DNA of 6,827 bases, taken from positions 1 to 6,827 of the forward strand of contig CAZTDD010000205.1 of NCBI GenBank assembly GCA_964612675.1, in the 5' to 3' direction. Source of the stretch: CAZTDD01 sp964612675. GTDB lineage: Bacteria > Hinthialibacterota > Hinthialibacteria > Hinthialibacterales > JAKPRU01. Shown here piece after piece: positions 1 through 5,187 of the stretch. Within the stretch, counting starts at the first letter, position 1. Each line of letters opens with the position of its first letter. A model generated the notes under the pieces. That model was not told the DNA's origin. It did not search any database and saw nothing but the letters and a program-made list of their open reading frames with translations. The position numbers and the translations under genes were made by a program.

Positions 1-51
1 AATACACAAGCGAAGAATAATACCCGAATCCAGTGCAATGATCGCCCCTCA

Positions 52-73
52 CCCTCTGCCGGGGGGGAGAGGG
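52..73. repeat. Short GC-rich hairpin, intergenic repeat-like
   Basis: CCCTCT at 52-57 pairs with AGAGGG at 68-73. CC (59-60) pairs with GG inside a G run, leaving a G-G mismatch and a loop of about four bases. The flanking CCCTCACCC/GGGAGAGGG wording resembles a family of dispersed intergenic repeats that I remember from many bacterial genomes; this was not searched. It lies about 75 bases beyond the pseudopilin stop. It is not followed by a T run on the minus strand, so it is a poor candidate for an intrinsic terminator. Nothing else was seen in 1-146. Confidence 0.4.
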
Positions 74-146
74 AACTTCCGATGCCAACTTTCCATTTTT
101 TGCGAACCTGTCAGGACTTGGGGTGGCACCCGTTCGTAGGGCCGAA

Positions 147-893
147 TCAGTACGTATCATTCGTCGCGCCGCCGGAGCGCAGCCAAATATCCCCCAGACT
201 GCTGAGCCCATTCGAGGGCGCATAGGGATAACCGTAACCCGGTGGATTATTACGACGAGCGTCAGGTCCGTACGCCACGAGGACATACTCGCCTTCCTTG
301 AGCGAAGGAATCCCTTGGTACTCAACCTGGCAGAAAACAAGCGCACCGCACTCTGCACCGGTTATCTGGGGATCGTTGTCAAAGTAGAGATATGTGATCG
401 GGGGAACCTGATCCGCTGCGATGAGTGTACTCGTGGAATCGTTGAATCCACTGCCCAACTCGACTCCAAACGGATCTTGTGGAATGGATGACATGTACGC
501 GACAGGTGTGGTCAACGGAGCGAGAACACCCGTTGTGCCACCTCGACTATTATGGGTCCCTCCAACGCCGTGAAATTCGTCTCTGAGACGATCCTGACCG
601 ACCTCCGTATCGTCGTCCCAGTAATCGACCAAGAGGACATTTTTGTCGATCCGCATCGATTCAACTGCCGTCGATATAGAGCGAATGTCGGAATAAGAGC
701 GAGAGATCTTCGCCTTGGCTTGGGCGTTCAAGAAGTTCGGCACAGCAATCGCCGCCAGGATGCCAATGATCGCGACCACGATGAGCAGCTCGATCAAGGT
801 AAAGCCGTGAGAAAACCCTCGCTCAGTCATCCTGTCGGTGCTCCGGTTATTATGATTCCAGCCTGTCAACGGGAGCGGTGCGCGCAGCATCAT
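147..893 (-). CDS. Type II secretion/type IV pilus pseudopilin, GspG-like
   Basis: This 248-residue protein has a class III prepilin signal: a Gly followed by FTLIELLIVVAIIGILAA, with the +5 Glu, at about residues 30-48. It would be processed by a prepilin peptidase and N-methylated at Phe. The hydrophobic helix anchors it in the inner membrane until it joins a pseudopilus. The soluble part (about 50-248) ends in a segment containing NGLSSLGDIW, which resembles the NGT-x-SxGDI ending I recall in GspG-like proteins of candidate phyla. The upstream ATG is chosen because GGAAGGAG sits five bases before it. This gives an unusually long, basic leader of about 30 residues. A second ATG at 828-830 (start of MTERGF) would give a conventional leader of about nine residues but has a weaker ribosome site. 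The gene stands alone in the window with its own upstream promoter candidate. Its partner secretion genes are not visible, so its machine is unknown. Confidence 0.87.
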   Translation of the reverse strand: MMLRAPLPLTGWNHNNRSTDRMTERGFSHGFTLIELLIVVAIIGILAAIAVPNFLNAQAKAKISRSYSDIRSISTAVESMRIDKNVLLVDYWDDDTEVGQDRLRDEFHGVGGTHNSRGGTTGVLAPLTTPVAYMSSIPQDPFGVELGSGFNDSTSTLIAADQVPPITYLYFDNDPQITGAECGALVFCQVEYQGIPSLKEGEYVLVAYGPDARRNNPPGYGYPYAPSNGLSSLGDIWLRSGGATNDTY

Positions 894-946
894 AGACTCT
901 CCTTCCGATTGAACCGGCTTGCCCTGCCTGACTCAGGATAGGCCCT

Positions 947-975
947 ATCATACATGATTTTAGTGGAGATGTCGC
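947..975 (-). promoter_or_regulatory. Sigma-70-like promoter for the pseudopilin gene
   Basis: On the minus strand a -35-like GCGACA (970-975; four of six to TTGACA) is separated by 17 bases from a -10-like TATGAT (947-952; five of six to TATAAT). Transcription would start near 940, leaving a leader of about 45 bases before the ATG at 893. Between this site and the end of the upstream operon (1090) lie a direct 9-bp repeat (AATCTGCGG at 984-992 and 995-1003), a 5-bp GC stem (1002-1006 with 1012-1016) and a run of eight G. No clear terminator was found there. Confidence 0.4.
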
Positions 976-1089
976 ATCTATGAAATCTGCGGTGAATCTG
1001 CGGCGGTTGTCCCGCCACAATGAAAATGTCAGGGGGGGGAATGCCAAATAGAAAATGCTACTTGCAGAATGACGACTCGAACGCGTTCT

Positions 1090-1977
1090 TCAGCTACCGC
1101 TCACAAAATCCCAAAGACGGCGAATGTCCTCCGCACAGCCGTTTTCTTGATATTCGACAACGGCCTTTTTCTGTATCTGCGCTTTGGTAACCGCCCGGTC
1201 ATAACGTACGCGCCCTGCAAATCGCATGCCCCTCTCGTGTGCACGGGATTCGATACGAGAAGTGATGGTTTCGTTCAGATCCCACTTGTTGACACAAACC
1301 ATTGTGGGAATACCGAAATGTCCGGCCAGATCGGCGACTCGCTCCAGATCATGCTCACCGCTCAACGTCGGTTCGGTTACCACCAGAACAAGATCGGCTC
1401 CGGTGATGGACGCGATAACCGGACAACCGATTCCCGGCGATCCGTCGATCAGGACCAGGTCGTATCCACGCTCCTCGGCGAGTGCTTTCGCTTGCGTACG
1501 AACGATGCTCACGAGCTTACCGGAATTCTCCTCCGCCACCCCCAGCTTGGCGTGCACCATCGGGCCGTAACGCATCTCCGAGATATACCATTCTCCATTG
1601 ACCGCCGGAGCGAACTCGATCGCATCCTCACAACAGAAATAGGCGCAGACGCCGCACCCCTCGCACGCTATCGGATCTACACGAAACGTCCTCTCGATCA
1701 TTCCGTTGCCGGGACCGTCATAGAACACAGCGTCGAAACGACAGACCTCTTCGCATTTCCCGCACGCAGTACAGTGGCCCGCCATGATACGTGCTCGGGA
1801 ACCGCCTGAGAACTTCTCGCGCCGGTGAATCGACGGTTCGAGTATGAGATGTAAATCGGCGGCATCTACGTCGCAATCCGCCAATACCGCCTGCTGAGCG
1901 AGAGATGCAAAAGACGCCACTATGGATGTTTTTCCCGTGCCGCCTTTCCCACTGATGATGACCAGTTCACGTACCAC
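1090..1977 (-). CDS. MinD/Mrp-family P-loop ATPase with inserted ferredoxin domain (second paralogue)
   Basis: This 295-residue protein is a deviant-Walker (SIMIBI/MinD) ATPase of the COG1149 type. The Walker A is GKGGTGKTS at 10-18, with the signature Lys near residue 11. An inserted bacterial ferredoxin domain spans about 66-122. It has two CxxCxxCxxxC sets, at C69/72/75/79 and C105/108/111/115, enough for two [4Fe-4S] clusters. Walker B/switch II is LVLIDGSPG at about 174-182, followed by a conserved-looking CPVI (C185), and VNKWD (229-233) lies where the nucleotide-base contact is expected. The start is GTG with AGGTGG four bases upstream; no better start is visible. It is the last gene of the operon, 38 bases after the ferredoxin gene. 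By family precedent it is cytoplasmic and may couple ATP hydrolysis to cluster or electron transfer. Together with the similar ATPase at 2717-3613 it could form a heterodimer (inference). It resembles the ATPases of the Desulfovibrio orange-protein complex. Confidence 0.9.
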   Translation of the reverse strand: MVRELVIISGKGGTGKTSIVASFASLAQQAVLADCDVDAADLHLILEPSIHRREKFSGGSRARIMAGHCTACGKCEEVCRFDAVFYDGPGNGMIERTFRVDPIACEGCGVCAYFCCEDAIEFAPAVNGEWYISEMRYGPMVHAKLGVAEENSGKLVSIVRTQAKALAEERGYDLVLIDGSPGIGCPVIASITGADLVLVVTEPTLSGEHDLERVADLAGHFGIPTMVCVNKWDLNETITSRIESRAHERGMRFAGRVRYDRAVTKAQIQKKAVVEYQENGCAEDIRRLWDFVSGS

Positions 1978-2015
1978 AATTCCACCTGTTTCCTATCCAC
2001 GAAATGCTCTTCCGA

Positions 2016-2408
2016 CTAGCTCCGTGCGGCCTCTAAGAGGGACTCAATCTTGTTCACGGGATCTTCTTCTATCGTCTGCAATTGTTCGATGGTCTGCTCT
2101 GCCACCTTTCGCTGTTTGTTGAAGTAGCGAATCATCCGTCCGATAAAGGCGCGTTGTTCGGCCGGCGTTTCGAAATGTCTCAAGAGTTGACGCGTTTTCT
2201 CGATATTGGCGGCGATCTCTTGAGGAATTCGCTCGCTGTCGTGACGCACCGCCTCCTCCGGACAGATATCGTGACAGGTACCACACCGGATACAGATTTC
2301 CTCATGGACGAGCGATTTGCCGTCGTCCTGCAGGGAGATCGCTCCGACAGGACACTCGTCTACACACGTTCCACATCCGGCGCACATTTCTTGATTTACC
2401 CAGGGCAT
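2016..2408 (-). CDS. Two-cluster 4Fe-4S ferredoxin with C-terminal helical extension
   Basis: This 130-residue protein has a typical 2[4Fe-4S] ferredoxin domain at residues 1-55, with C9/12/15/19-Pro and C39/42/45/49-Pro. Residues about 60-130 form a charged, Gln/Glu/Arg-rich extension that is predicted by eye to be helical and lacks cysteine. This extension is about as long as the ferredoxin itself and is not part of the standard fold. It may be a docking arm for the MinD ATPases or the J-domain protein encoded on either side (inference). The start is secure: AAAGGAGGT at 2415-2423 lies six bases upstream of ATG. The ribosome site occupies the 13-base gap after the J-domain gene. Cytoplasmic; no signal peptide. 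Confidence 0.88.
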   Translation of the reverse strand: MPWVNQEMCAGCGTCVDECPVGAISLQDDGKSLVHEEICIRCGTCHDICPEEAVRHDSERIPQEIAANIEKTRQLLRHFETPAEQRAFIGRMIRYFNKQRKVAEQTIEQLQTIEEDPVNKIESLLEAARS

Positions 2409-2421
2409 CTTTCTACCTCCT

Positions 2422-2766
2422 TTATTCGTCGAAGAATCGCTCTCTCCACCAAAGGAAATATCCCCACGTATTGTCTAACCGGTATTTGCCATCGGTGAGG
2501 TCTTCATCGGAGGGCGGTTCGTTGTCCAAATCCTCTCCGTGCTCGCCGTGGGTCAGGAACCGGTAGGCGGACTGAACGGATAGAAACCCCTGATGGGGGT
2601 TTTCCGTTTCTTCCTCGCGATCCGGATGATGCTGGAGAGCCTTCTTCCTCCACGCACGTCGGATCTCTTCTTGATCGGCGGATTCGGAAACGTCCAATAT
2701 TCGACGTGCCTTTCTCTCACGTTCTTCCTGAAGCCGGGTTTCCTCTAGCGATGATCTCTTCTGCAT
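2422..2766 (-). CDS. Small J-domain (DnaJ-like) co-chaperone
   Basis: In this 114-residue protein, residues about 19-73 match a J-domain: a helix I segment ending in ILDV, a basic helix II (IRRAWRKKALQHH), the diagnostic HPD at 47-49, and helix III ending in SAYRFL. HPD stimulates the ATPase of a DnaK/Hsp70 partner, so it should recruit a chaperone. There is no Gly/Phe region, zinc finger or client-binding domain of full DnaJ. Instead an acidic linker (about 75-95) leads to a strikingly aromatic tail, WGYFLWWRERFFDE (101-114), which may be the client- or partner-binding site. The gene starts within the end of the upstream MinD-ferredoxin gene, overlapping by 50 bases, with AAAGGTG seven bases before ATG, so translation is probably coupled. 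By analogy with HscB, a J-protein among Fe-S proteins suggests cluster delivery, but it is not recognisably HscB. Confidence 0.87.
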   Translation of the reverse strand: MQKRSSLEETRLQEERERKARRILDVSESADQEEIRRAWRKKALQHHPDREEETENPHQGFLSVQSAYRFLTHGEHGEDLDNEPPSDEDLTDGKYRLDNTWGYFLWWRERFFDE

Positions 2767-3613
2767 GGTTGGACACCTTTTCGTCGATCTGCTCCAGCAA
2801 ATCTACAAACAATGATTCATAGTCCGGGAGAGCCTGACAGATCATTACACCTTCTGAATACGCCTCGGCTATTCGCCGATCGTCCGGAATTTCAACCAGC
2901 ACGTCGATACGGTTACGGAGACAGTACAGACGGACTTCCTCATCCCCAAGATCCGACCGGTTGATGACAACGCCAAACGGCAGGTGTAAGGCTCGGATCA
3001 TCTCGACTGCCAGCTCGAGATCGTTCAATCCAAACGGGGTCGGTTCCGTGACGAGTATTACATAATCCGAATCGCGAATGCTCTCGATTACCGGGCACGA
3101 GGTTCCCGGCGGTGCATCCACAATTTCGATTGCCGCCTCGGGGGCGCTCGACTTGACCGCCCGAATTACCGGTGGGCTCATCGCTTCACCGATATTTAAT
3201 AATCCTTGAGAAAATTGGATCGAATCCGCGTTTCCTTTTTCAAGCCGTCCTACCTCGCGCGGCACCTCTGAAATAGCGTCGACCGGGCAGACCAGCCAGC
3301 ACCCGCCACACGCGTGACAAAGCTCGGGAAATACAAGGACTTTCTCACCGATACAGGCAATGGCACTATATTGACAAATCTCTCCACATTCGCCGCAAAG
3401 CGTGCATGTTTCTTCGTCTACTCTCGGAATGAGGCGGTGAACGGGTTCGCTTTGGCGAATCTCCGCCTTCAAAAAGATCTGAGCGTTCGGTTCTTCCACG
3501 TCGCAATCAAGAAACGCCACAGATTTACCGGACCGCGAAGCCGCATACGCAAGATTCGTAGCGACTGTCGTTTTTCCGGTGCCGCCTTTGCCGCTGGCTA
3601 TTGAGATTTTCAT
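2717..3613 (-). CDS. MinD/Mrp-family P-loop ATPase with inserted ferredoxin domain (first paralogue)
   Basis: This 298-residue protein has the same architecture as the ATPase at 1090-1977. The deviant Walker A is GKGGTGKTT at 8-16, followed by DCDVEEPN (36-43). The ferredoxin insert (about 64-115) carries C70/73/76/80 and C99/102/105/109 for two [4Fe-4S] clusters. Walker B/switch II is IVDAPPG at about 164-170 with a nearby CPVI (C173), and VINRSD (216-221) fits the base-contact position. It belongs to the COG1149 group, found beside NifX-like proteins in anaerobes and in Desulfovibrio orange-protein clusters (recalled, not searched). It follows the NifX-like gene after 51 bases, a gap containing a stem-loop (3630-3658). 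Its 3' end overlaps the J-domain gene by 50 bases. Cytoplasmic; probably a dimer. Its exact substrate cluster is unknown. Confidence 0.92.
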   Translation of the reverse strand: MKISIASGKGGTGKTTVATNLAYAASRSGKSVAFLDCDVEEPNAQIFLKAEIRQSEPVHRLIPRVDEETCTLCGECGEICQYSAIACIGEKVLVFPELCHACGGCWLVCPVDAISEVPREVGRLEKGNADSIQFSQGLLNIGEAMSPPVIRAVKSSAPEAAIEIVDAPPGTSCPVIESIRDSDYVILVTEPTPFGLNDLELAVEMIRALHLPFGVVINRSDLGDEEVRLYCLRNRIDVLVEIPDDRRIAEAYSEGVMICQALPDYESLFVDLLEQIDEKVSNHAEEIIARGNPASGRT

Positions 3614-3629
3614 ACCATTTCTCTTCGTA

Positions 3630-3658
3630 GCCGCTCTCGGACAAAGCCCAAAAGCGGC
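3630..3658 (-). other. Intercistronic stem-loop between NifX-like and first MinD ATPase genes
   Basis: On the minus strand GCCGCT (3653-3658) pairs with AGCGGC (3630-3635) around a 17-base loop. It lies seven bases past the NifX-like stop and 16 bases before the next ATG. No T run follows, so it is unlikely to be a strong terminator. A role in mRNA processing, or in setting the ratio of NifX-like protein to ATPase, is inference. Confidence 0.35.
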
Positions 3659-3664
3659 ATGATG

Positions 3665-4330
3665 TCATTCGCCCTGTTCCAGTTGCTGGATCCGGTCCCG
3701 AATCTCCTGCATCTGCTGTTCCAGAGAATCAGCTTGCCTTTTCAATATCGATATTTCCTCTTTTCTGTTCGAACCAGCGGGGACGGGCTGCGCCTGTGGT
3801 TCCGGTGCAGAAGACTCGGCAACAAATTGTCCCGCTCCCATGCCACGTCCTCGTCCCATCCCGCGTCCCCCGCCCATTCCACGGCCCCCGCCCATTCCAC
3901 GACCACCGCCCATTCCACGGCCACCGCCCATTCCGCGACCACCGCCCATTCCGGCTTGTGTTGGGGCTCCGACCCCAAAGTGGCTCGCCACATTCGGTTC
4001 ATTTGCCGTATTTAAATTTCCGCTCTTGAATTGTTCGACCGCCTGTCGGACTATGCCCGAACAGCCGACGATGATTTGGATACCCGCTGCGGCAAGTGTT
4101 TGATAGGCATTCGGCCCGCAGTTACCGGTCAACACATACTGTACGCCTTGTTCAGCCAAAAGTTGGCCGGACTGGATACCGGCTCCTCCTCCAAGCATCA
4201 CATTGGGGTTTTCGACTGCGTCAAAGCTCATCGTATCCGTATCCACAACAAGGAAATACGAGCAGCGCCCGAATCGCGGGTCGATTTCGGCATTCAAATT
4301 AGGATTGGTTGCGGTAACAGCTATCTTCAT
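3665..4330 (-). CDS. NifX/orange-protein-like metal-cluster-binding protein with GMGGGR repeat and coiled-coil tail
   Basis: In this 221-residue protein, residues 1 to about 119 form a dinitrogenase iron-molybdenum cofactor-binding domain (NifX/NifB C-terminal/orange-protein family). It opens MKIAVTATNP, with DPRFGRCSYF (17-26) and VLTGNCGPNAYQTL (66-79). Cysteines 23, 71 and 90 are possible ligands. A low-complexity linker follows: GMGGGR five times (127-156), GMGRGR, then GMGAGQ (to 168). The C-terminus (about 188-219) is a charged heptad-like coiled coil (ISILKRQADSLEQQMQEI), resembling the C-terminal helix I recall in DUF5320 proteins. It is therefore a fusion and about twice the family's usual length. 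Family members bind Mo, Fe-Mo or Mo-Cu sulfide clusters; which metal is bound here cannot be read from sequence. ATG has GGAAAGGAAG upstream. It is the first gene of the operon and shares an upstream motif with the DUF5320-type gene. No nif structural genes are present, so a nitrogenase role is not supported. Confidence 0.88.
   Translation of the reverse strand: MKIAVTATNPNLNAEIDPRFGRCSYFLVVDTDTMSFDAVENPNVMLGGGAGIQSGQLLAEQGVQYVLTGNCGPNAYQTLAAAGIQIIVGCSGIVRQAVEQFKSGNLNTANEPNVASHFGVGAPTQAGMGGGRGMGGGRGMGGGRGMGGGRGMGGGRGMGRGRGMGAGQFVAESSAPEPQAQPVPAGSNRKEEISILKRQADSLEQQMQEIRDRIQQLEQGE
3827..3952 (-). repeat. In-frame 18-bp tandem repeat coding for GMGGGR
   Basis: Seven consecutive 18-bp units lie inside the NifX-like gene (residues 127-168). 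Five encode GMGGGR exactly; the last two have drifted to GMGRGR and GMGAGQ. Units differ at third codon positions, so the peptide is kept while the DNA varies, which suggests selection on the peptide. Each unit is a multiple of three, so copy-number change would not shift the frame. Confidence 0.93.
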
Positions 4331-4475
4331 AACTCAACTTCCTTTCCGGTTCGCTTCACGCTCAAGCGCGACTGTCCATTATTCATCCTCACGCTTCCAT
4401 TCGACCGTGGAATCTACTTTTCAGTCTGGATAGCGTTGTCCTGCGTCTCAGTTCAAATTCTACTGACCCAAGTGT

Positions 4476-4493
4476 CGCAATAACCGTACTAGA
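4476..4493 (-). promoter_or_regulatory. Sigma-54-like motif upstream of the NifX/MinD operon
   Basis: Reading the minus strand, TCTAGTACG is followed, at -24/-12 spacing, by TTGC. TAGTAC matches four of six positions of the -24 element TGGCAC but has AG where the consensus has the near-invariant GG. TTGC matches the -12 element. Fifteen of 17 bases are shared with 6332-6348, upstream of the DUF5320-type gene. The inferred leader is about 135 bases. A short palindrome, CTCTA-TTGG-TAGAG (4500-4513), lies immediately upstream and could bind a regulator. It could equally be the site of another regulator. Confidence 0.35.
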
Positions 4494-4513
4494 TGCAGTC
4501 TCTATTGGTAGAG

Positions 4514-4701
4514 TCTAAGATAAATTCAATGATATCAGATGATTAAAAACAGGGTTCGTCAAAGTGTTTGCATGGAACGATAGGGGGATAGGGTGCATAA
4601 TGAAACGCTCATCAGGCAATTGTCGTTGCAGGTTGGAAGGGGTAGTCCCGTCGCTCTTTTGAACTCGAGTCGTCGTTGTAAGCGCTACTGTCGAACTCAG
4701 G
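4514..4701. other. Non-coding stretch, no recognised feature
   Basis: Together with the motif, palindrome and MITE-like element, this stretch makes up the 590-bp gap upstream of the NifX-like operon. I see an 8-bp palindrome TGATATCA (4530-4537) and ACTCGAGT around 4664, but no convincing gene, RNA or terminator. An open frame on the minus strand (4612-4884) crosses into the MITE-like element and has no family resemblance. Confidence 0.4.
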
Positions 4702-4907
4702 TTCAATAATCCTAAAATCGGCAGTTGAAACCCGAGCGCGGTTCCTGAGCCCGTCGAAGGGCCGCACGGGTATTGGTGATCGGCCTTTCGAGAAGTTCAA
4801 GAACCGATCACCAAATGGGTGACAGATAAGGATGATCACTACTTGTGAAACATGAACGGTTTGCAGCCGCCATACTGTTTTCAACTGCCGAATTTAGGAT
4901 AATTCAA
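4702..4907. mobile_element. MITE-like element with 29-bp terminal inverted repeats
   Basis: The left end (4702-4730) is the reverse complement of the right end (4879-4907) at 26 of 29 bases; mismatches are at arm positions 3, 7 and 16. The inner 21 bases, starting TCCTAAA and ending CAGTTGAAA, match at 20 of 21. The 148-bp interior encodes no convincing protein, so it is non-autonomous. TAA lies directly outside both inner arms (4707-4709 and 4900-4902), a possible short target duplication. TTCAATAA also recurs at both edges (4702-4709, 4903-4910). Its right end lies about 14 bases from the stop of the thiamine-binding gene, so it may act as that transcript's end. I do not recognise the parent insertion sequence. 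Confidence 0.6.
4739..4806. repeat. Inverted pair of 26-bp REP-like units (BIME-like)
   Basis: The unit at 4739-4764 (CGGTTCCTGAGC...TCGAAGGGCCG) matches the reverse complement of 4781-4806 at 20 of 26 bases, with 16 bases between them. The core TTCGACGGGCTCAGGA is like a palindromic repeat I remember from many bacterial genomes. The second unit is also enclosed by a perfect 11-bp stem, TTGGTGATCGG (4773-4783) with its complement (4804-4814). Two alternative foldings are therefore possible. The pair sits inside the MITE-like element at 4702-4907. Confidence 0.55.
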
Positions 4908-4920
4908 TAAGAAGATACTC

Positions 4921-5187
4921 TTAGTCTGTCTGCTCACAGCTTGCTGAGGAGCCACAGGCATTGGAGGCTTTGATAATCAGCACACTTTGCGATCGATCGG
5001 CGACTGCAGCGAAAGCCTCTTGCAGCGCGGGGAAAACCTCCGTCAGTTCCCCCGTTATCCGGGAACTCATTGGACCTGTTTCGATCTGCAGCCCGGCTTT
5101 CTTCAAATGGGCGATAAAATCGTCTATTGCCGAGCCCAGTGACTTCGTTCTCAAGGGATAAAGACTGATCTCCGTCTCGATAATCAT
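4921..5187 (-). CDS. Thiamine-binding protein, YkoF/MTH1187 (COG0011) family
   Basis: This 88-residue protein has the family's N-terminal strand ETEISLYPL (4-12) followed by a helix with DDFIAHLKKAGLQIETGPMSSRI (22-44). It then has a helix (about 52-65) and a final strand VLIIKASN (69-76). The length is close to the roughly 100-residue members of this ferredoxin-like fold family, some of which bind thiamine or its pyrimidine precursor. The C-terminal tail after about residue 76 carries two cysteines (C78 and C84) separated by Ser/Ala, which could be a metal or disulfide site. The start shares bases with the upstream methyltransferase stop (ATGA at 5184-5187), and GAGGTG lies about six bases upstream, so the two are translationally coupled. 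No thiamine synthesis or transport gene is nearby, and the physiological ligand here is uncertain. Confidence 0.8.
   Translation of the reverse strand: MIIETEISLYPLRTKSLGSAIDDFIAHLKKAGLQIETGPMSSRITGELTEVFPALQEAFAAVADRSQSVLIIKASNACGSSASCEQTD

Noticed and set aside
123..491. Plus-strand open frame opposite the pseudopilin gene
   Set aside because: Antisense shadow of a gene with a clear prepilin signal; Arg-rich translation without motifs.
552..941. Plus-strand open frame
   Set aside because: Antisense to the pseudopilin and its promoter; no motif.
1002..1016. GC stem as terminator of the ATPase operon
   Set aside because: Only five base pairs and no T run afterwards on the minus strand.
850..1047. 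Minus-strand 65-codon frame upstream of the pseudopilin
   Set aside because: Overlaps the pseudopilin start and runs across the promoter; no ribosome site or family resemblance.
1069..1809. Long plus-strand open frame (246 codons)
   Set aside because: Lies wholly opposite the MinD-ferredoxin ATPase gene, whose Walker and cysteine motifs are unmistakable. The plus-strand product has no recognisable fold or ribosome site.
2082..2498. Plus-strand frame of 138 codons
   Set aside because: Antisense to the ferredoxin and J-domain genes.
3827..3952. Possible CRISPR array because of regular repeats
   Set aside because: The 18-bp units are directly adjacent, without spacers, and are in frame inside a protein gene.
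3840..4103. Plus-strand frame encoding a PRPPPI proline repeat
   Set aside because: This is only the antisense reading of the GMGGGR array in the NifX-like gene; an attractive low-complexity artefact.
3665..4330. Nitrogen fixation role for the NifX-like gene
   Set aside because: No nifHDK, nifB or nifE/N in the window; the ATPases carry ferredoxin inserts and are MinD-type rather than NifH.
4612..4884. Minus-strand 90-codon frame in the large gap
   Set aside because: Crosses the REP-like pair and one end of the MITE-like element, with no family resemblance or strong ribosome site; not a transposase.
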